Shown: positions 23,306 through 36,541, numbered from the stretch's first letter. The stretch is DNA of 64,000 nt from Sipunculus nudus (GCA_026874595.1 CM049317.1:13258882-13322881); one strand, 5' to 3'. The notes: generated by a model from the letters alone, not told the origin. Translations and numbers: made by a program.

Positions 23306-24954
23306 ATATCCCTTTGATTTGTTGCACGTCTAATATAATTTGCGTGCATATGCATATGAAAGAGAAGAAAGAAAGATAGGGCTGAAGGGAGACAAAGTAA
23401 CATAGAAATCGAGAGAGATAGAGACGGAAGCTTAACGTCATATGTTTCTATGAAATCTCTATCGTTTTTACCGGCGTTCCTACAACAAGCAGACGTCTTT
23501 AATCTGGTTATGTTTGCTATCATTATTCAGTAGATGAGAAATATGTAATTTTATTATTCTTAAACCAAGCAAGTTGTAAAATTAAAAAAAAAAACTTTAC
23601 ATAGCACGTGTTGTTACCGCAAACAAACAAACACATTCCATCTCCGTGCATTGGAAGGGGAACCGCAAGCTCTCACTGAGCCTCGACTTGGACCCGCCTC
23701 AGTCGGTATAGAGGAGAGCGGGTTGATATTAACACAACGTTTAGCAGGTTATGTTTTGTATGCCGCCGGCGACAGGTCGTCCCGGGCGCTCATCAGTCTA
23801 CAATTTGCTTCCATTAAATGTAACAGCAATGCTGTAAGTAAAGCCATGTAGAACCCCCTCAGGTCGGATTGTCAACAAACACTGTGCAGTATTTGGCCAA
23901 GTTAACTATCGACCTCATTAAGTAGAAAATGAGCACTTCCAGTCCACTGTTCATTTTGGTGTCTTGTGAGTTTTTTTCAGAGGTCCCTGTCGTATTTTTT
24001 CCGCCCCTTGAGAGCACATCCGATTTAAAACTGACTGCTTTCAGGTAAATATCTCTAATAGTTAACCAGGGTTCGATCAACGAAAACTTTAAAAGACACT
24101 ATGGTCAATACCCTCAGGTAACACCTGAACTACCCCGGCCAGCTTGTACATAAAGTATACCACTATGACCTTTCACCAGCTCTAAGTAAGGAATGCACTT
24201 TTTTTCTTTCTATGTCACCTTAACTCCTTTTGTCTGCCTGTCTGTCTGTTTCTCTAAGAATACGTATGTGATACTGTCCATCAAATGAAAACGTTGGTAA
24301 CCATATGATTATTGTGGTTGGCATCATATTATGCGATGCTAATATTTATCTATTTTTCTATCTTGGCCGTATCGCGTGGGTTTCATTTTCGCGATCGCAC
24401 CAAGACCTACAAAATCTAAGTACAGCAGTATCTGTAGTAATTATAAAATAAGAATAAGTCCTATTACACACATTTTATTATGGCCTTTGTCAAATCTATA
24501 TATCCCAGGTGATTAAAGTTATTTAATACAAAGATAAAATTTTTTGACAATAACTAATACGTGTTTGCATGAGCCAGTTTCGATACCATCCACAGATTAG
24601 GTTGCTGATTAACGAACTATGTTTCCAGAAGTGTGATAACTAATCTATTTAACAAATGCAGCTTGTCCTCTTGTTCATATCAGCTAATGTGGCACCTTAT
24701 TCAAAAAGGTTTCATATAACGATTAACGAAAACCCTCGCGAACCAAAAAAAACCCACCGTATTTAAGAAATAAGATTCGGGATTTCGGGTCCCTATGCAA
24801 AGGGTCAGTAATGCAGTGGCGTCTACACCATCCGAGTCCGAATGCAAATGTGAGCCCAGGCTACTCAAGTCCAAATCCCAATCCTTGAGAGTAGAGCCCA
24901 CTTTCCTCAAGTACTATTCATTTGGAACCCGACTCGGAGTCGAATAAAATATTT
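23306..24954. other. Unassigned DNA between the two LTR insertions
   Basis: 23355-23450 resembles 5455-5560 (see there). 24810-24945 is a GAGTCC-type degenerate repeat. No gene is seen. Confidence 0.5.
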
Positions 24955-25406
24955 CCGTTGTTACAGGTGCTCTTTTTATTGTGTGACACGGGCGTAACTC
25001 GAGTTGTGACACCCTCGCCGGGCCGTTTGTTGCATTCTATGTTTAATCTGTACTGGTTGATCTCTCGTTGTCATGCTGGCCTTGGGCTTTCTCGCCTGGT
25101 CGTGAGTCTCGTGTACACCATGGTGTGTCTCTGTGCGTGTTTACCGTGTTTTAGAAGATCTTCTAGACTGTTCGGGAGGTGGAAATTTCTCGGGTTGGGG
25201 TGAAGAGTATATGAAGGGGCTGTGTTTTAGCGCCGGGGGCAGAGAGCAGAGAAGTTTTCCAGCGGACGCAGAAGCGTATGTGAGTTTCTTGGACCTTATC
25301 CTACGTGTGCGGCAATTATAGATTTTCTTCAGAGTTTCTCCTGGATTTTGTGCATTTGGACTTCAGTTAACTTTGTGGATTGTTACAAAAGCTTTACACT
25401 GGACTG

Positions 25407-27464
25407 CAGAGTTGGGTCCAAAAGTAATTGTAATTGAAGTAATTGTAATTACAATTACTTTTTCAAGTAATTGTATTTGTAATCGATTACATTTTGAAAT
25501 TCTGAAAAGTAATTGTACTTGTAATCGATTACTTTTGAAAAGTAATTGTTTGAACAATAACTTTCAATTACTTTCAAGTTCCGTTGTTATTCTCAGGAAT
25601 AATACCTTCAAATTGTCCATGTTATTGAGGCATAACTCTCTGCCAACCTGTGGTGTTGAACAGCTCACTTTGAGTTCAATTGGTTGTTGGTGTGACTTAG
25701 AATTTTGAAGAGCTATTCTTACTGCTCTTACTGCTATGCAGTGAAGAATTTTTAACCTGCTAATCTGAATGATCAAACATGGATAAAGACACCCGCTCTG
25801 CGGTGTGGGACCACTTCACCAAACAACTAGCTTCTGGTCAGTCGTCTCTCAAGACCAAGTGCTAGCACTATCACAAACCCTCCCGTTTCTCGAAGTCTGC
25901 AACATCTTACTTGCTCAAACACCAGGAGGTAAACTTTCACAATTTATGTCTTTCATATTCACTGAGGGGTAGCTTGTTATTTCGAAGAGAAATATATCAA
26001 CGTTTTTACCGCCTTTGTATTGATCAGTTTTCTGAAATGCACAAATGCTGTATACTTTCAAAATAACAAATGCAGTGGCATGGACTATAGGCACTGTATA
26101 TTTAATTGAATTATTGAATTGAACTGTTAGCATAAGGTATTATATAATTCTAATTTATTATGAATTGTATATATCACGGATGGGGTAAAATGTGAAGGTA
26201 ATATACAATTACAGCATTCAAAGTAATGGTATTGCTAAAGATACCAAAAAAATGTTTAAAGTTTCTTGGTACACAAAGCTCATATAACTATAGAACTATT
26301 ACTTTACATGCCCTGCTAGATGGCCAGATGATGCAGGTCTGATTTGTTATAGGCCTGTTATCACCTGGTCTACAACTGACTGTCAGAACACAAGTTTACC
26401 AGCTGTTAGACACTAGGAAACTAGTGCATGGTGCTAATTAATTTACTGAATAGATCAGTTCACATACAGTGATTACCAACTGTCTTGCCTGTGATCACTC
26501 AGTTAGTCTTAATTAGTGATTGCCCAGTGCACAGGGGTGCTCATCAAGCTTTACTCATTAGGTCATTAAGCAGATGAGCAAATATTGCTTAACAGGCTTT
26601 GTTCTATTCCAGTGATCGCCTATATGATGTACCAATTGTTAAGGCAAGTTATTATACAAATGATAACCAGTGGTGCAAATTGTATGAGAGTACTGGAACG
26701 CAGGTATCAGCCCAAGCTACCTTGTCAACTCTATTTGGCTCTTGATGACTAAAACATCCATACATATAGGGATAGATAGAGATAGTATATTATTATTTTG
26801 ACACAGACATCATATATTACAAATCATATATTTACAGAAAAGTTGTAAATTCAGATGACCATTCAATCGTTTGATAATTAATAATGAATTTTAATAACTT
26901 GCACCAATATTTGACAGATAGTATTGTAATGTAACATTTTTGTAATAATTAAGTAAATTAAAAATGTCTCATTACAAATTATTTTGTTATCAAGTTAAGT
27001 AATATAGTAATAAATGTCACTTAAAAGTAATAGATGAGAAACTGTGGCAATAGTAAATTAGTAATAGCAATAGCAATATAATAACAGTGAAACTAACAGT
27101 AATATTTATATAACATATTGAACGAAACCCAACCCTGATGAGTATGTTCATATTTTTTTTCAGACTAAACATCGAGGAGTCGGCATGAGCAGAGAACTGT
27201 CTACACAAAACAAATATGTAACACTGATTAATGATTTTGGAAAGACTCATGTATAGAGTGAATTCACTACTGTGTGATACATTTTTTTATCAGATTTTTA
27301 TATGTGTTTATTGAAAATAAACAATGTACTACAAAGTTGTTTGTTGTCACGATCACAATGAAAATACCCTGAAAGCACAAAAGTAATTGTAATTGTAAAC
27401 GATTATTTTTAAAAGAAGTTGTATCTGTAATCGATTATTTTAAAAGTATTTGGACCCAACCCTG
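25407..27464 (+). mobile_element. hAT-superfamily DNA transposon, non-autonomous, 2,058 bp
   Basis: Ends are CAGAGTTGGGTCCAAA and, inverted, CAGGGTTGGGTCCAAA. The 8-bp sequence CTGGACTG is duplicated on both sides (25399-25406 and 27465-27472), the hAT hallmark. Both subterminal zones are crowded with GTAATTG units and the palindrome GTAATCGATTAC (25479-25490, 25521-25532, imperfect at 27427-27438), likely transposase-binding repeats. A BED-finger exon remnant starts at 25779. The dimerisation and catalytic domains of hAT transposase are not found, so the copy cannot move on its own. Confidence 0.93.
25779..25931 (+). pseudogene. BED zinc-finger exon of a hAT transposase (broken)
   Basis: From ATG at 25779 the frame reads MDKDTRSAVWDHFTK, then LKTKC, a stop, HYHKPSRFSKSATSYLLKHQE. 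That is the BED-finger layout (aromatic W-x-x-F, a Cys pair, then S-x-S/TS-x-L and a final H). One codon after the first Cys is TAG and the second Cys has become Tyr, so metal binding is lost. The fragment ends at GAG|GTAAAC, a good 5' splice site, and a pyrimidine-rich tract with TTTCAG near 27155-27164 could be the acceptor. Amino-terminal BED fingers bind the transposon ends in animal hAT transposases. Confidence 0.75.
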
Positions 27465-27949
27465 CTGGACTGTCATTCTCCGAGAGTATACATTTAAGGA
27501 ACTTATCGTTGTGATGGTGTTGGTCCAGGTACTGTGCACATTATTTTCTGTGTGATTGTATTGGTTTGTTGTTATACCGCTGTTTTACTGTATAATTGTA
27601 TTGATTTAGTGTATTGTAATGTTAGGGTTGTATTAAGAATAAATTATAGTTATTTGTTAACAAAAAAAAATACTGACTTCTTTATTCATTCCCCTAGACA
27701 TTTCACGCTGCCAAGTGTTATAGAATCTGATTTTTTTTATCTCCATTACAAAATTTGTGTTCATCACGCATACGTGATCTGTTTATATTAGGTTCCGTAA
27801 CACCGTATTTTAGTGGTTAGAAGAAATTTGAACTGGAAATTTGAGAATATCACGTGCATTATTTATAAGTGTACACATGCTGTTTAATTGAATTTTTATT
27901 TACTTTAGCTAAGTTAAATCTAGATGTCATAACCCGGTATTGATACTTT

Positions 27950-28060
27950 AGGGCAATCTCTTCGGAAGTTCTAATATGGGTCAAACCGGGGACCTTTAGG
28001 TCTGAACTCCAAAGCCTTAACCACTTGGCTACGGTCAGCTCCGGCCTGTTTGGTTGATCG
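27950..28060 (-). mobile_element. tRNA-like sequence, probable SINE head (minus strand)
   Basis: On the minus strand TAGCCAAGTGG (28021-28031) fits the pol III A box, and GGTTTGACCC (27978-27987) is a near B box about 33 nt downstream. GTGGTTAAGG recalls Leu/Ser tRNAs, but the acceptor and T stems do not pair well. A degenerate tRNA-derived SINE or tRNA pseudogene is the best reading. It differs from SINE families 1 and 2. Confidence 0.5.
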
Positions 28061-30049
28061 TCTGTCTGTAAACAAAACACCTAAAACGCCTGGAAAGGAC
28101 TACCAAAAGATTTTGTTAAGAGATAGATCTCGGCGACAAGCAGAGCGGATAACATTTCGGACGTTCCGGGATTATCATCTGTCTGTTTCTTGAAAGTTGT
28201 AGAAAAAGACTACTGGTGCTAACATCCCATCGAAACTACTGTTTATTATCAAGCACATCTAGGTATCCAAGGTGAGATAGTTACTGGGCCGGGGTGACAA
28301 AGGTATATGTAAAATAAAATGACAAGCAGCGAGAGCTGCTTCCTTGCCACGCAGTCCTAAAAACAGAATGACATACTTGGATATCTTGAGGATATTTTCA
28401 AATGCCATAATATGCCTCGTGCAAAGCCAATTACCTAAGCATGGCTAATTTGGTCGGTTACCTGTCCAAGATTCGGGTCGCACTTCTCGATGCCTTTTAA
28501 TTTGCTCATTATCTAAACCTGTAACCCGAAGGGAAAGCACTACCCTACAGGTTAAACTGGTTACAATGGCAATTGAACCATAGCTCACAATTCCCTACAC
28601 CAGATGAGTACTTCAGCTTTTGAATCAAGGAGCTACATTTTTACTAAACAAAGCCTCAAGAATTCCACAAATTTGCGAGGTGAGCAACATTTTTAGATTT
28701 TGTGTCCTTTTTCTTGAAGTCTGATATAAAAACATCTGTATGTGTATGTATGTGCTTTACTACGAAATAAAACTGCCATTTTGGTCTGCTGAATATCGTT
28801 ATATGTACCTTTACCTAACAGCGAAACACAAATTACAGTTTGTTTCAACAAAAATTGTCTTAGCATGTTTTAACTCCCTTTCCATTCATGCAAACTTGAA
28901 CCTTTTTAATGTTAATTTTCTTTGCGTTTTCATAGTATCCATGTAGTTCTTAAATATTTTGTGAAAGTATTCCCTCATTTTTCATATGTATAACTTTATC
29001 TAATTTTTATCTTATCGAGTCCAAGTCCGGACTTAAGTCCTATATCACTGGAATCCATACATGGATCAGTATTATTTTGGTTTTAGGTAATCGCAACGTT
29101 TGTCTTATTTGTATCTGAAGTATATAAGCCTCAGTAAAAATTATCAAGAAAAATCAGAGGATGGCTAATAGTGTTGGGTTAGCTTAACCCTGGGCCAGCC
29201 ATACACGAGTACGTCACTGGTTTCTCCTGGGAGACCGCCTTTGCGTGTTCTTAACAGCTTGTAACCTATAACCGTCTTAATTTTAATTGTGATGTAACCA
29301 CCAATGTCCCCGATAAGGCTGCGGCAAGGGAGATTCCAGAAAGCTTCATTTTTTGGAAAAATCTCCCGATTTATTTCAAGACTTTGGGATAGGTAGAAAA
29401 TTGCAACTATCTGATATGAGCCTAAAACTCCCATTGCACAGGCTCAGTTATCAGGCACTCTTACCACATAAAAATCAATATGAGATAATAATCATCACTT
29501 TTCAAATTGCAAAGAATATAATACGTTTAAACACGTTCGACTATAAATATGAGGACCGACGAGTAATCTAGGATACCTGTTGTGTCTTCAATCTAGGCTA
29601 ATTTTTGGTAAGAAAGAATCAATGATGAAAAAATACACTTGAAACAAGTCGTGTTACATATCGTTGCAATTGAAAGCATAAAATTCCAATTTATATTAGG
29701 GCCTGGTCATGTAGATGGCGCAGGGCATTGTGTGATTATGATCCATAAAGATAAGACGACCTTAATTTAATGGTTACTCCTAGGCTGGGAAAGTTCCAGG
29801 TGTGACAGAGGCTAATGAGAGCAAACCTGTGTGACAAACATATTTTTTTCGAAATGTGCCTGGAAACGCTCGGAATTATAGCAGCTGAATTTCATATACA
29901 TAGTACAGTACCCTACCCTTCTTTAAACATTCTTAATTCGAGAAACCCTGCGTCGCTGAGTTTGAAAGTTTAACCACGCTGCCAGAGTGTGGACCCGTTG
30001 GTTTATTTGTTCCAACTCCCTTATTTTATCTTCTGTAAATCTTGGAACC
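28061..30049. other. Unassigned DNA
   Basis: A 15-nt inverted repeat (GGGTTA-GCT-TAACCC) lies near 29174-29190. An open frame of about 90 codons on the minus strand (29165-29434) shows no known motif. Nothing else is recognised. Confidence 0.5.
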
Positions 30050-30420
30050 AATTAACTCAGAGTCGTATGGCCTCGGGGGCCATTTATAGCCTAAAACGGC
30101 TGTAGGTATGTAAGGTGAGGAGGCGTGACGCTCAAGAGGGTATAAGACCCCAGAAAATTTATGTGTGTATGGTCTTTATCTATCGTAGAAGGCATACTCT
30201 AGTCTAATCGTTCTTGGTCTCCAACCTGCACGCAGCCGACATTGATCACACGTTGCCCGGTTACGCTTCCAAGCACGTGCCAAAGCGGCTTGATGAATAT
30301 TCATGAGCCACAGTGGCGCAGCTGTCACAAGTGACGCTGATTGGCCAGACGTCTGACAACCACTTGTTGGCTGAAACTGAGCTCACTTCACCCAAAGTGG
30401 CAAGACACTAACTGTACTCT
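30050..30420. promoter_or_regulatory. Candidate regulatory region (E-box, palindrome, CCAAT)
   Basis: The stretch is more GC-rich than its neighbours and packs several textbook motifs: GCACGTGC (30273-30280, perfect E-box palindrome), ATGAATATTCAT (30293-30304, perfect 12-bp palindrome of POU/homeodomain type), CAGCTG near 30320 and an inverted CCAAT (CTGATTGG, 30337-30344). No TATA box, leader or exon is identified nearby, so an enhancer or a TATA-less promoter are both possible. This is inference from motif density only. Confidence 0.3.
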
Positions 30421-31672
30421 TGTGGTAAAATATAAGCAGTAAAGCTTAATTACTGTTAAGCAAACCAGTGTGAAATATATACATATAACCTGCCATTTTA
30501 ATTAAAACATATTCATAATACATATAAATGAATATTCATGTAAACGACATGCAATTTTTTATTTGACTGAGTTGCGGTTGAATCATAGGAGTGTTAAGTA
30601 TATTATTAACAAATATGGCGGTAACAGAAAAAAATGTTTGATTTTTATACTTTACGACACAAGTCTTAAAGATATGCAGTGCGAATCACTGTGGCAGTGA
30701 CGGACTTTGTAGACCAAAACACAAATTTGAAACAATGCCTCCTACAAAATAAAGTTCAAGAAGTTCTAGAAGATATATAGCCTATTTTACTATACCCCTA
30801 TCTAACATTTTTGTTCTTTCCACTACTCTGTCCATTATTTTGTATTCTTCTTCCACAGGCATCTCAAATGATAGTTCTGAGGGCAGAAATAAATTTCTTA
30901 ATGAACAGGGAGGAACACTTTTTTTCTTTTTTTTTTTTTGATCTCTCATAATTATGCAAAATACGTTTTTTTCTCTTTTCATAATTGACATTCTTGGAAC
31001 TAATATATATTTTATTTACACAAAAAAAAACATTCTGTAGTTGTAGTCTTTACTTTTGGCAGAAAAGTATACTTAACCTTTTTTTTCATTTTCTTGCAAA
31101 AGGCTGAAAATATGTTAGAATGCAACGAATACTTTTGTGACCCAACCTTTCGATGTAATACCAGCTGTATTCACAACGAGGCAAGGAGATTAAATTTCGT
31201 CTAAATGGAACGTCTAAATGCCATAAAATAGGGATTTTGCAACTTTCTATAAACATTTTTAAACGGTTAACTTGGGTCTAGACTCGGACAGCTGAGTAAT
31301 ATTTTGTTCCATTATTCAAGAGTATCTGTTGCTCACATCAAAATATATGACGGCAATAAGGGTCACTTGTCTCCCCAGGGCTTCTATCAAGCAAATTCTT
31401 TGCTTGATACGAACCTTTACAAGTCAAAGCCGTTTGACATGAATCTTCCATGTCTGAAGACACATTGACGGTTCGTCTGTCGATGGAACAGATTTTTTCC
31501 TGACGAAACCCTGCCATTTCTGAAATTTCATGACCAATCTGCACTTGGTAATACCAATGGCAGTCTTAAAGATTATTTTTAAGAGGAGGCATTATGTTTT
31601 TATCGGCTTTGTTCTGTTTTTGTCTGTAAGCAAATTTACAATAGAAATGTAATGAATTTAGATTGAACCCGG
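30421..31672. other. Unassigned AT-rich DNA
   Basis: Several poly-A and poly-T runs are present (for example 30920-30940 and 31021-31031). No gene is seen. Confidence 0.5.
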
Positions 31673-31870
31673 ACAGTTGAGTGCTAACTTTACACGCTTG
31701 GCTCTATCCGCTGGAGAACCTAGTTCGATTCTCGTCGCGGCTATAAAAGTTAATTGCAATTTCCCTTGCAAGGGCGGTGGTTTTCTCTGGGTTCTCCTGT
31801 TTTCCCTATACCAACAGACAAGCGAACGCCGCCTTCTGAGCCATGGTGAGTGATGCGCAAGCCATGTAAT
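31673..31870 (+). mobile_element. tRNA-derived SINE, family 2, copy A
   Basis: The head ends with a B-box-like AGTTCGATTCT (31722-31732). The body GGCGGTGGTTTTCTCTGGGT, then TCTCCTGTTTTCC, GCGAACGCC and GCCATGTAA is colinear with the copy at 60661. The A box is decayed. Non-coding and dependent on a LINE for movement. Confidence 0.8.
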
Positions 31871-34800
31871 TTGAATAAATTTTAGATATCTTAAATTAAA
31901 GTAATGGTGAAACCCAAGGAAGGGTTGATTAAATATTGGAGGTAATCTTGATCACCGTAATATGTTTTCAAAGTATTTTTACCATTGCCAGATATAGCAC
32001 TCTACGTATCCCCATCAAAAGTGAGACAGTCGTGACTAATATAAGGGAAAATCTCAAGAGAAAACGTCGAGCGCGGTGAAAGTGCCCACGCTAGCATGCA
32101 CGGGTATGACCTAATTTACACCTTTATTCAATCAGGTTAATGAATCGTGACAAATATTTCTTTTGGCTGGCAATTATGTAATCCTATCCGAAAGTTAAAT
32201 AAGGAGCCTAGTACATGTAGTATTTCGCATTTGATGGAGAAAACTCTCTATGCAAACGTTCTGCTTGCAAAGAGTATCCCTCAACATCACCAAAGTTTTT
32301 GAATATGCCTCACATTTCGATTACAAAGATCAGTGTGAGTCTAAAAATGTTTCTCTGAAAAAAACACCAACATTTGTGTATTTGTTTTTGGTGTCTTATC
32401 CGAAACAGGTGAGCGTATATAAGACATTAGCAAAGAAAAATCAATAGCAAGGTGGAAGAATTTATTCCCCCGGGCAGACATTAAGCAGGAAATAGATTAG
32501 CAGTAGTATCTGAGGAAGCTTGTGGAATTCAATTGTTTAAGACAAACTGATTCTATAAAATTCGGGTCATTTTTGTATTAGGTATAACATTGAGATTTAA
32601 GACGAGGTAAGAAACATTCTACTCTGGGGATAGTGCACGTTGGCAGAGAGATGGGGTCAGAAGTAAAAGTAAAATTCCAATCCATCGACAAAAATAGCCA
32701 GATGAATTTGGTATAATTCCCCTTTGTGTCATTAACAATGCACCTTGTTCGGCGACCGGCTGGCCCTTGGGGTAACCTTAACACCGCATCAAAGTTGTCA
32801 CGAAGAGCCATAGCTTAGAGTACCGGGCGTTTATATTGATACCAAACGATCACTCCGATGGCGGAATAATGTGTACCGTAAGTACTTGTGAGAACCGTAC
32901 AGATGCGAAAGTGGGTTTCATGTTTACTCTCCGAGTCAGTTAGATGCCCCGACCTGACACCGCGGATCATGGACCTGATTTCTACTGGCGATAATACAAA
33001 GTGAATTAAACCCCCTGCTGAGATAAACTAAGCCACCATTCATATACCTGTCGAGCTTAAGGTGTAATACTGCTATGAAAATCTTACGGATCTCCAGTTT
33101 CCGTATTTTTAGATATAATACTGTCCAGATAGGAAATATGCAAACTCCCGGTTTTAATTATTAATTAGAAGTACACAGACACAACCTGCCTTAACCGAAA
33201 AACAAACAATTCTTCTACTTAACCAACTCTGACGGACCTGTTTTTGGTTAAATCTAATTGCTTTCTCTGTTAAAGTTTAGATTTATTATTCATGGGGTCT
33301 CTATCTGATTATATCAGGGTTTAGACAAGAAGTGTAGGACAAAGTATAAACACGAAGAGTCTGTATATAATATCACATGTAATGGGCATTAACAGGGTTT
33401 ATGTCAAGCCAGGGGAAGGTCTGTAAGGGCCATTGAAACCCAATAGGAAATCTGGTTTTAACAGGTGCAGCAAAAGACCCATGGTTGTGCTTAAACTAAA
33501 ACATTCAGCTCACTTTTTAATGCATTAGATGTATGCCAATAAGCCTTTCCTGGCAGACATAGCTTTATTGCATAATTTCCTCGATAGGTTACCTGTCCAT
33601 TTACTTTTTTATTACTTTCTCCTTTCCATATTTCCTGTATTTCTTCACGCGAAACCAATATTTTCTACATTCCTTTGTCCTTTCTTTCGATTATATCCCA
33701 TATGCATTGCATTTCTTATGGATATAATACGGGCCTTTGGTGACACTATCTATAGAATTAAGTTTGAGGGAACCATGCGGTTAGAGTGTATCTTATTCTT
33801 GAATTTGAGATATTTTTGATATTCTTAATATTTCACGGAGGCATTAATAACCAGATACCATACCAATCGTGAAAAGAAAACTTTCTTAATGCTGTAGATA
33901 TTCTTATTCAAATTCTAACATTTGCTTAAGAGTATGAAATCTGATTTCTGGTGCTAGAGACCTTTATATTACTTTCGGGAATTTCCGAGGTTGTAACTAA
34001 CGTGAACTACAGAACTACATAGCCGGTGGCTAGAAGTAGAACCTGCTACATTAAATAATTTGGCATCCATAAAGAAATGTCATTAAGCCTGTTTTCTTGA
34101 TATTAGTTTGCTGATATCTTTATATAAAAAAATGATCAGCATTACTCTAAATATTTTGACCGGCAGCCGTGTTCTATATTTAGAAATTGATGCAATTACG
34201 TTCCTGCACGCAATGAGAACATCCCACGCCTATGAGGGCGTGACACTGTAAACAAATCCGGTGCCGCTTAAAAATTGTATAGAATTAGGGTTGTTAGTAG
34301 AGAGAGTTGTTTACGTTTCGTTAAGGATATCCGGTAATGTTTTCTGTTATTTTCTGTGCGTGTTTACCGTGGGTGTTGGTTGTGGGTGCGTTTGTGTGCA
34401 GTGTAATGTAACACATGCATAATCAAATCTCTTAGGGTCACGGCGGTCAGTAAGTTGCCGCGTTTCATGTTTAAACTGTCTGTGGTATTAACTTAGGTCC
34501 GATAACGCACGGACGAGACGTGTTGAGTTTACCACAAATCCCTCTAGTCTTTTAGAGTATAATTATCTGATTTCCATCACTCCGACCCTAGTAAAATAAC
34601 TTGTTTGTAAAGAGGCTTTGCCGCATTTGAACAATCATTTCCATGTTATGTTTTCTGAGCTGTGTTCTTTATAATTTAAAGGATAACAATGTGAGACAAA
34701 AGGAATGGTATGACTTGTTTGTTCAAAACGTCGTCTTTAGCACCTTATGTAGAAATTAGTACCTCCTCCGAGGACCAAGTATAAGATTTAAAAAGCAAGT

Positions 34801-36035
34801 ATATTATTTTTATGATATTATGGTATTTTTAGATTGATACCTATACTCACAATGAGAAAACTAAATGTAATTAAAGATGAAATTGCAGAAACGGACGGCA
34901 GATGCTGTTTTTAATATCGCCTACTTAATGTAAACATATAGGATTCTTGTTGGACTATTAGTCTTTTAGTTCCGTCCGCCACCTTGTTAAAATATCACAT
35001 ACGTCTGTATACACATTTACATCATTCATACACCTCCGTGTCTGTGCAAATAGTCTTGAATTTAAAGCTTAGGTCGTGCTTTAACTTATCAGCGTCTAGG
35101 TCATATTGGGGATAAAGTCATGAAAATATCGATTGTGCTTATATTTCAAGAAATTCAACCACCGCTAGGATCACAATAACCCTATTCTGTTTACCCAAAA
35201 TAGAACAATATCATTGAGATTTCAGTTGCACAAGTGAAGGAAGTACAACTATCAGAGCATCTGTATAACTCTCGGAGGTCCCAGCGCCTCGGGTATCGAG
35301 TAATACAGACGGGCAAGCTAATGGAGCTTGGTACCATCTCACCGGCTGGGCGGAAACATATTATGAAGATTTTATATATGATTAGTGTCCAGTGCACAGC
35401 TGGCGTGACCCTTATTAAATACATCATGCCCTGGGTGGACAGTGGTCAGCCCGGTCAACGTCCAGCACATTTTGGTCTTTATATAGTAATGATCCCCTAA
35501 GTTATGAGAGAGCCCTGAACCCCTTGGTCTTATAGAGACAAAACTAGACGTATTGGGAGCCATTTTGGTAAGGGGACATATTTGAGGATTTGCACAACAT
35601 TTTACACAGTCAGAAACCTAAGTGCAAATTTCTAGTAAAAAGTAGTTTTATCAATCAATAATACATAATTTTTATTAACTCAATCCAATAAATAGACAAT
35701 AGAGCTTCAAGGGTCGTGTGTAAATATATAATATATATATGAGAACATAATAGACATGCTTACAAATCACTGGACACTGTGTTTCGTTATGGTCACATAT
35801 ATTTCAAATATTTTCCTATGAAAAAATTGTTTCCTATATTTCCCATATTAACCGGAAATTAAACTAGTCGACACTATGTTCCTTGTTTATACTGCACAAG
35901 TCTGTTTTTGATATAACTGTTATAACTGAATACTTGTAGTTATACAAAAAAAATCGTTTAATTGAAAACAAGCAGATCTTGTATATAACAGTACAGGTGT
36001 GTTGTAGTCATATAGGTAAAGCCATCTAAATCAAT
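31871..36035. other. Unassigned DNA
   Basis: No gene, RNA or transposon is recognised. Several local stretches (near 32730-32960 and 34200-34330) have higher GC and CpG but carry no identifiable promoter or exon. Confidence 0.45.
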
Positions 36036-36541
36036 ACTCCTCCCTCTCTCTACTTGTTGCCTATACAGCAAAGAGTAAAATTTAAGATACTTGTTCTTGT
36101 GTTTAAAGCCATGAACAACATGGCTCCCATGTCTCTTCATGATCTTCTCAGTAACCATGTTTCAGTCAATGAGGTTGCGTTAAAATTTATCATATGTGCC
36201 TTTACAAAATCGTCATCGATACAGAACAGGGCATTCAGCTTTGCTGGTCCTAGACTCTGGAACAGTCTCCCCAACACAGTACTGTTCTAACTTATAAGAA
36301 TTTAAAAGCAAATTAAAAACTCTCCTTTTTGCTTAGTTCTTCTACTCTGGTCATTGGCACCTTGTGGAACTTGGCCTTTTTTAACCATCTTTGTTCTTAT
36401 CCATAGTCTATTAATTGTCTGATTTATTTTTTACTGTTCATACTTAGTCATCATCTATCATCTTTTATATGTATCAGCATTTTAGAGCATTCATAGCAAG
36501 GATTTTACGCTTTATAAAAAATTAATATTATTATTATAACT
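36036..36541 (+). mobile_element. 3' end of a non-LTR retrotransposon (LINE)
   Basis: The frame ending at 36290 contains LPIQQRVKFKILVLVFKAMN and later RAFSFAGPRLWNSLP, the signature of the C-terminal tail of many animal LINE reverse transcriptases (CR1/L2/Rex-like group). After the stop there is a short 3' UTR ending in CGCTTTATAAAAAATTAATATTATT, a usual LINE tail. Everything upstream, including the RT core and endonuclease, is missing, as expected from 5' truncation during target-primed insertion. The clade assignment is approximate. Confidence 0.85.

Larger units (their letters stand above)
24959..27802 (+). mobile_element. Solo LTR of the Gmr1-like family, split by a hAT insertion
   Basis: It begins TGTTACAGGTG and ends GGTTCCGTAACA. 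CCGT stands directly on both sides (24955-24958 and 27803-27806), a 4-bp target duplication. Removing the hAT element and one copy of its duplication leaves about 778 bp, close to the 753-bp 3' LTR. A TATA-like TATATGAA precedes GGGGCTGTGTTTTAG near 25208-25230. AATAAA lies at 27638-27643. The first half is more diverged from the 3' LTR than the second half. A solo LTR arises by recombination between the two LTRs of a full element. Confidence 0.92.

Noticed and set aside
25110-34380. Shared 19-bp word TCTGTGCGTGTTTACCGTG at about 25130 and 34354 as a sign of another LTR copy at 34 kb
   Set aside because: Similarity does not extend beyond the word, so coincidence or a tiny fragment is likelier.
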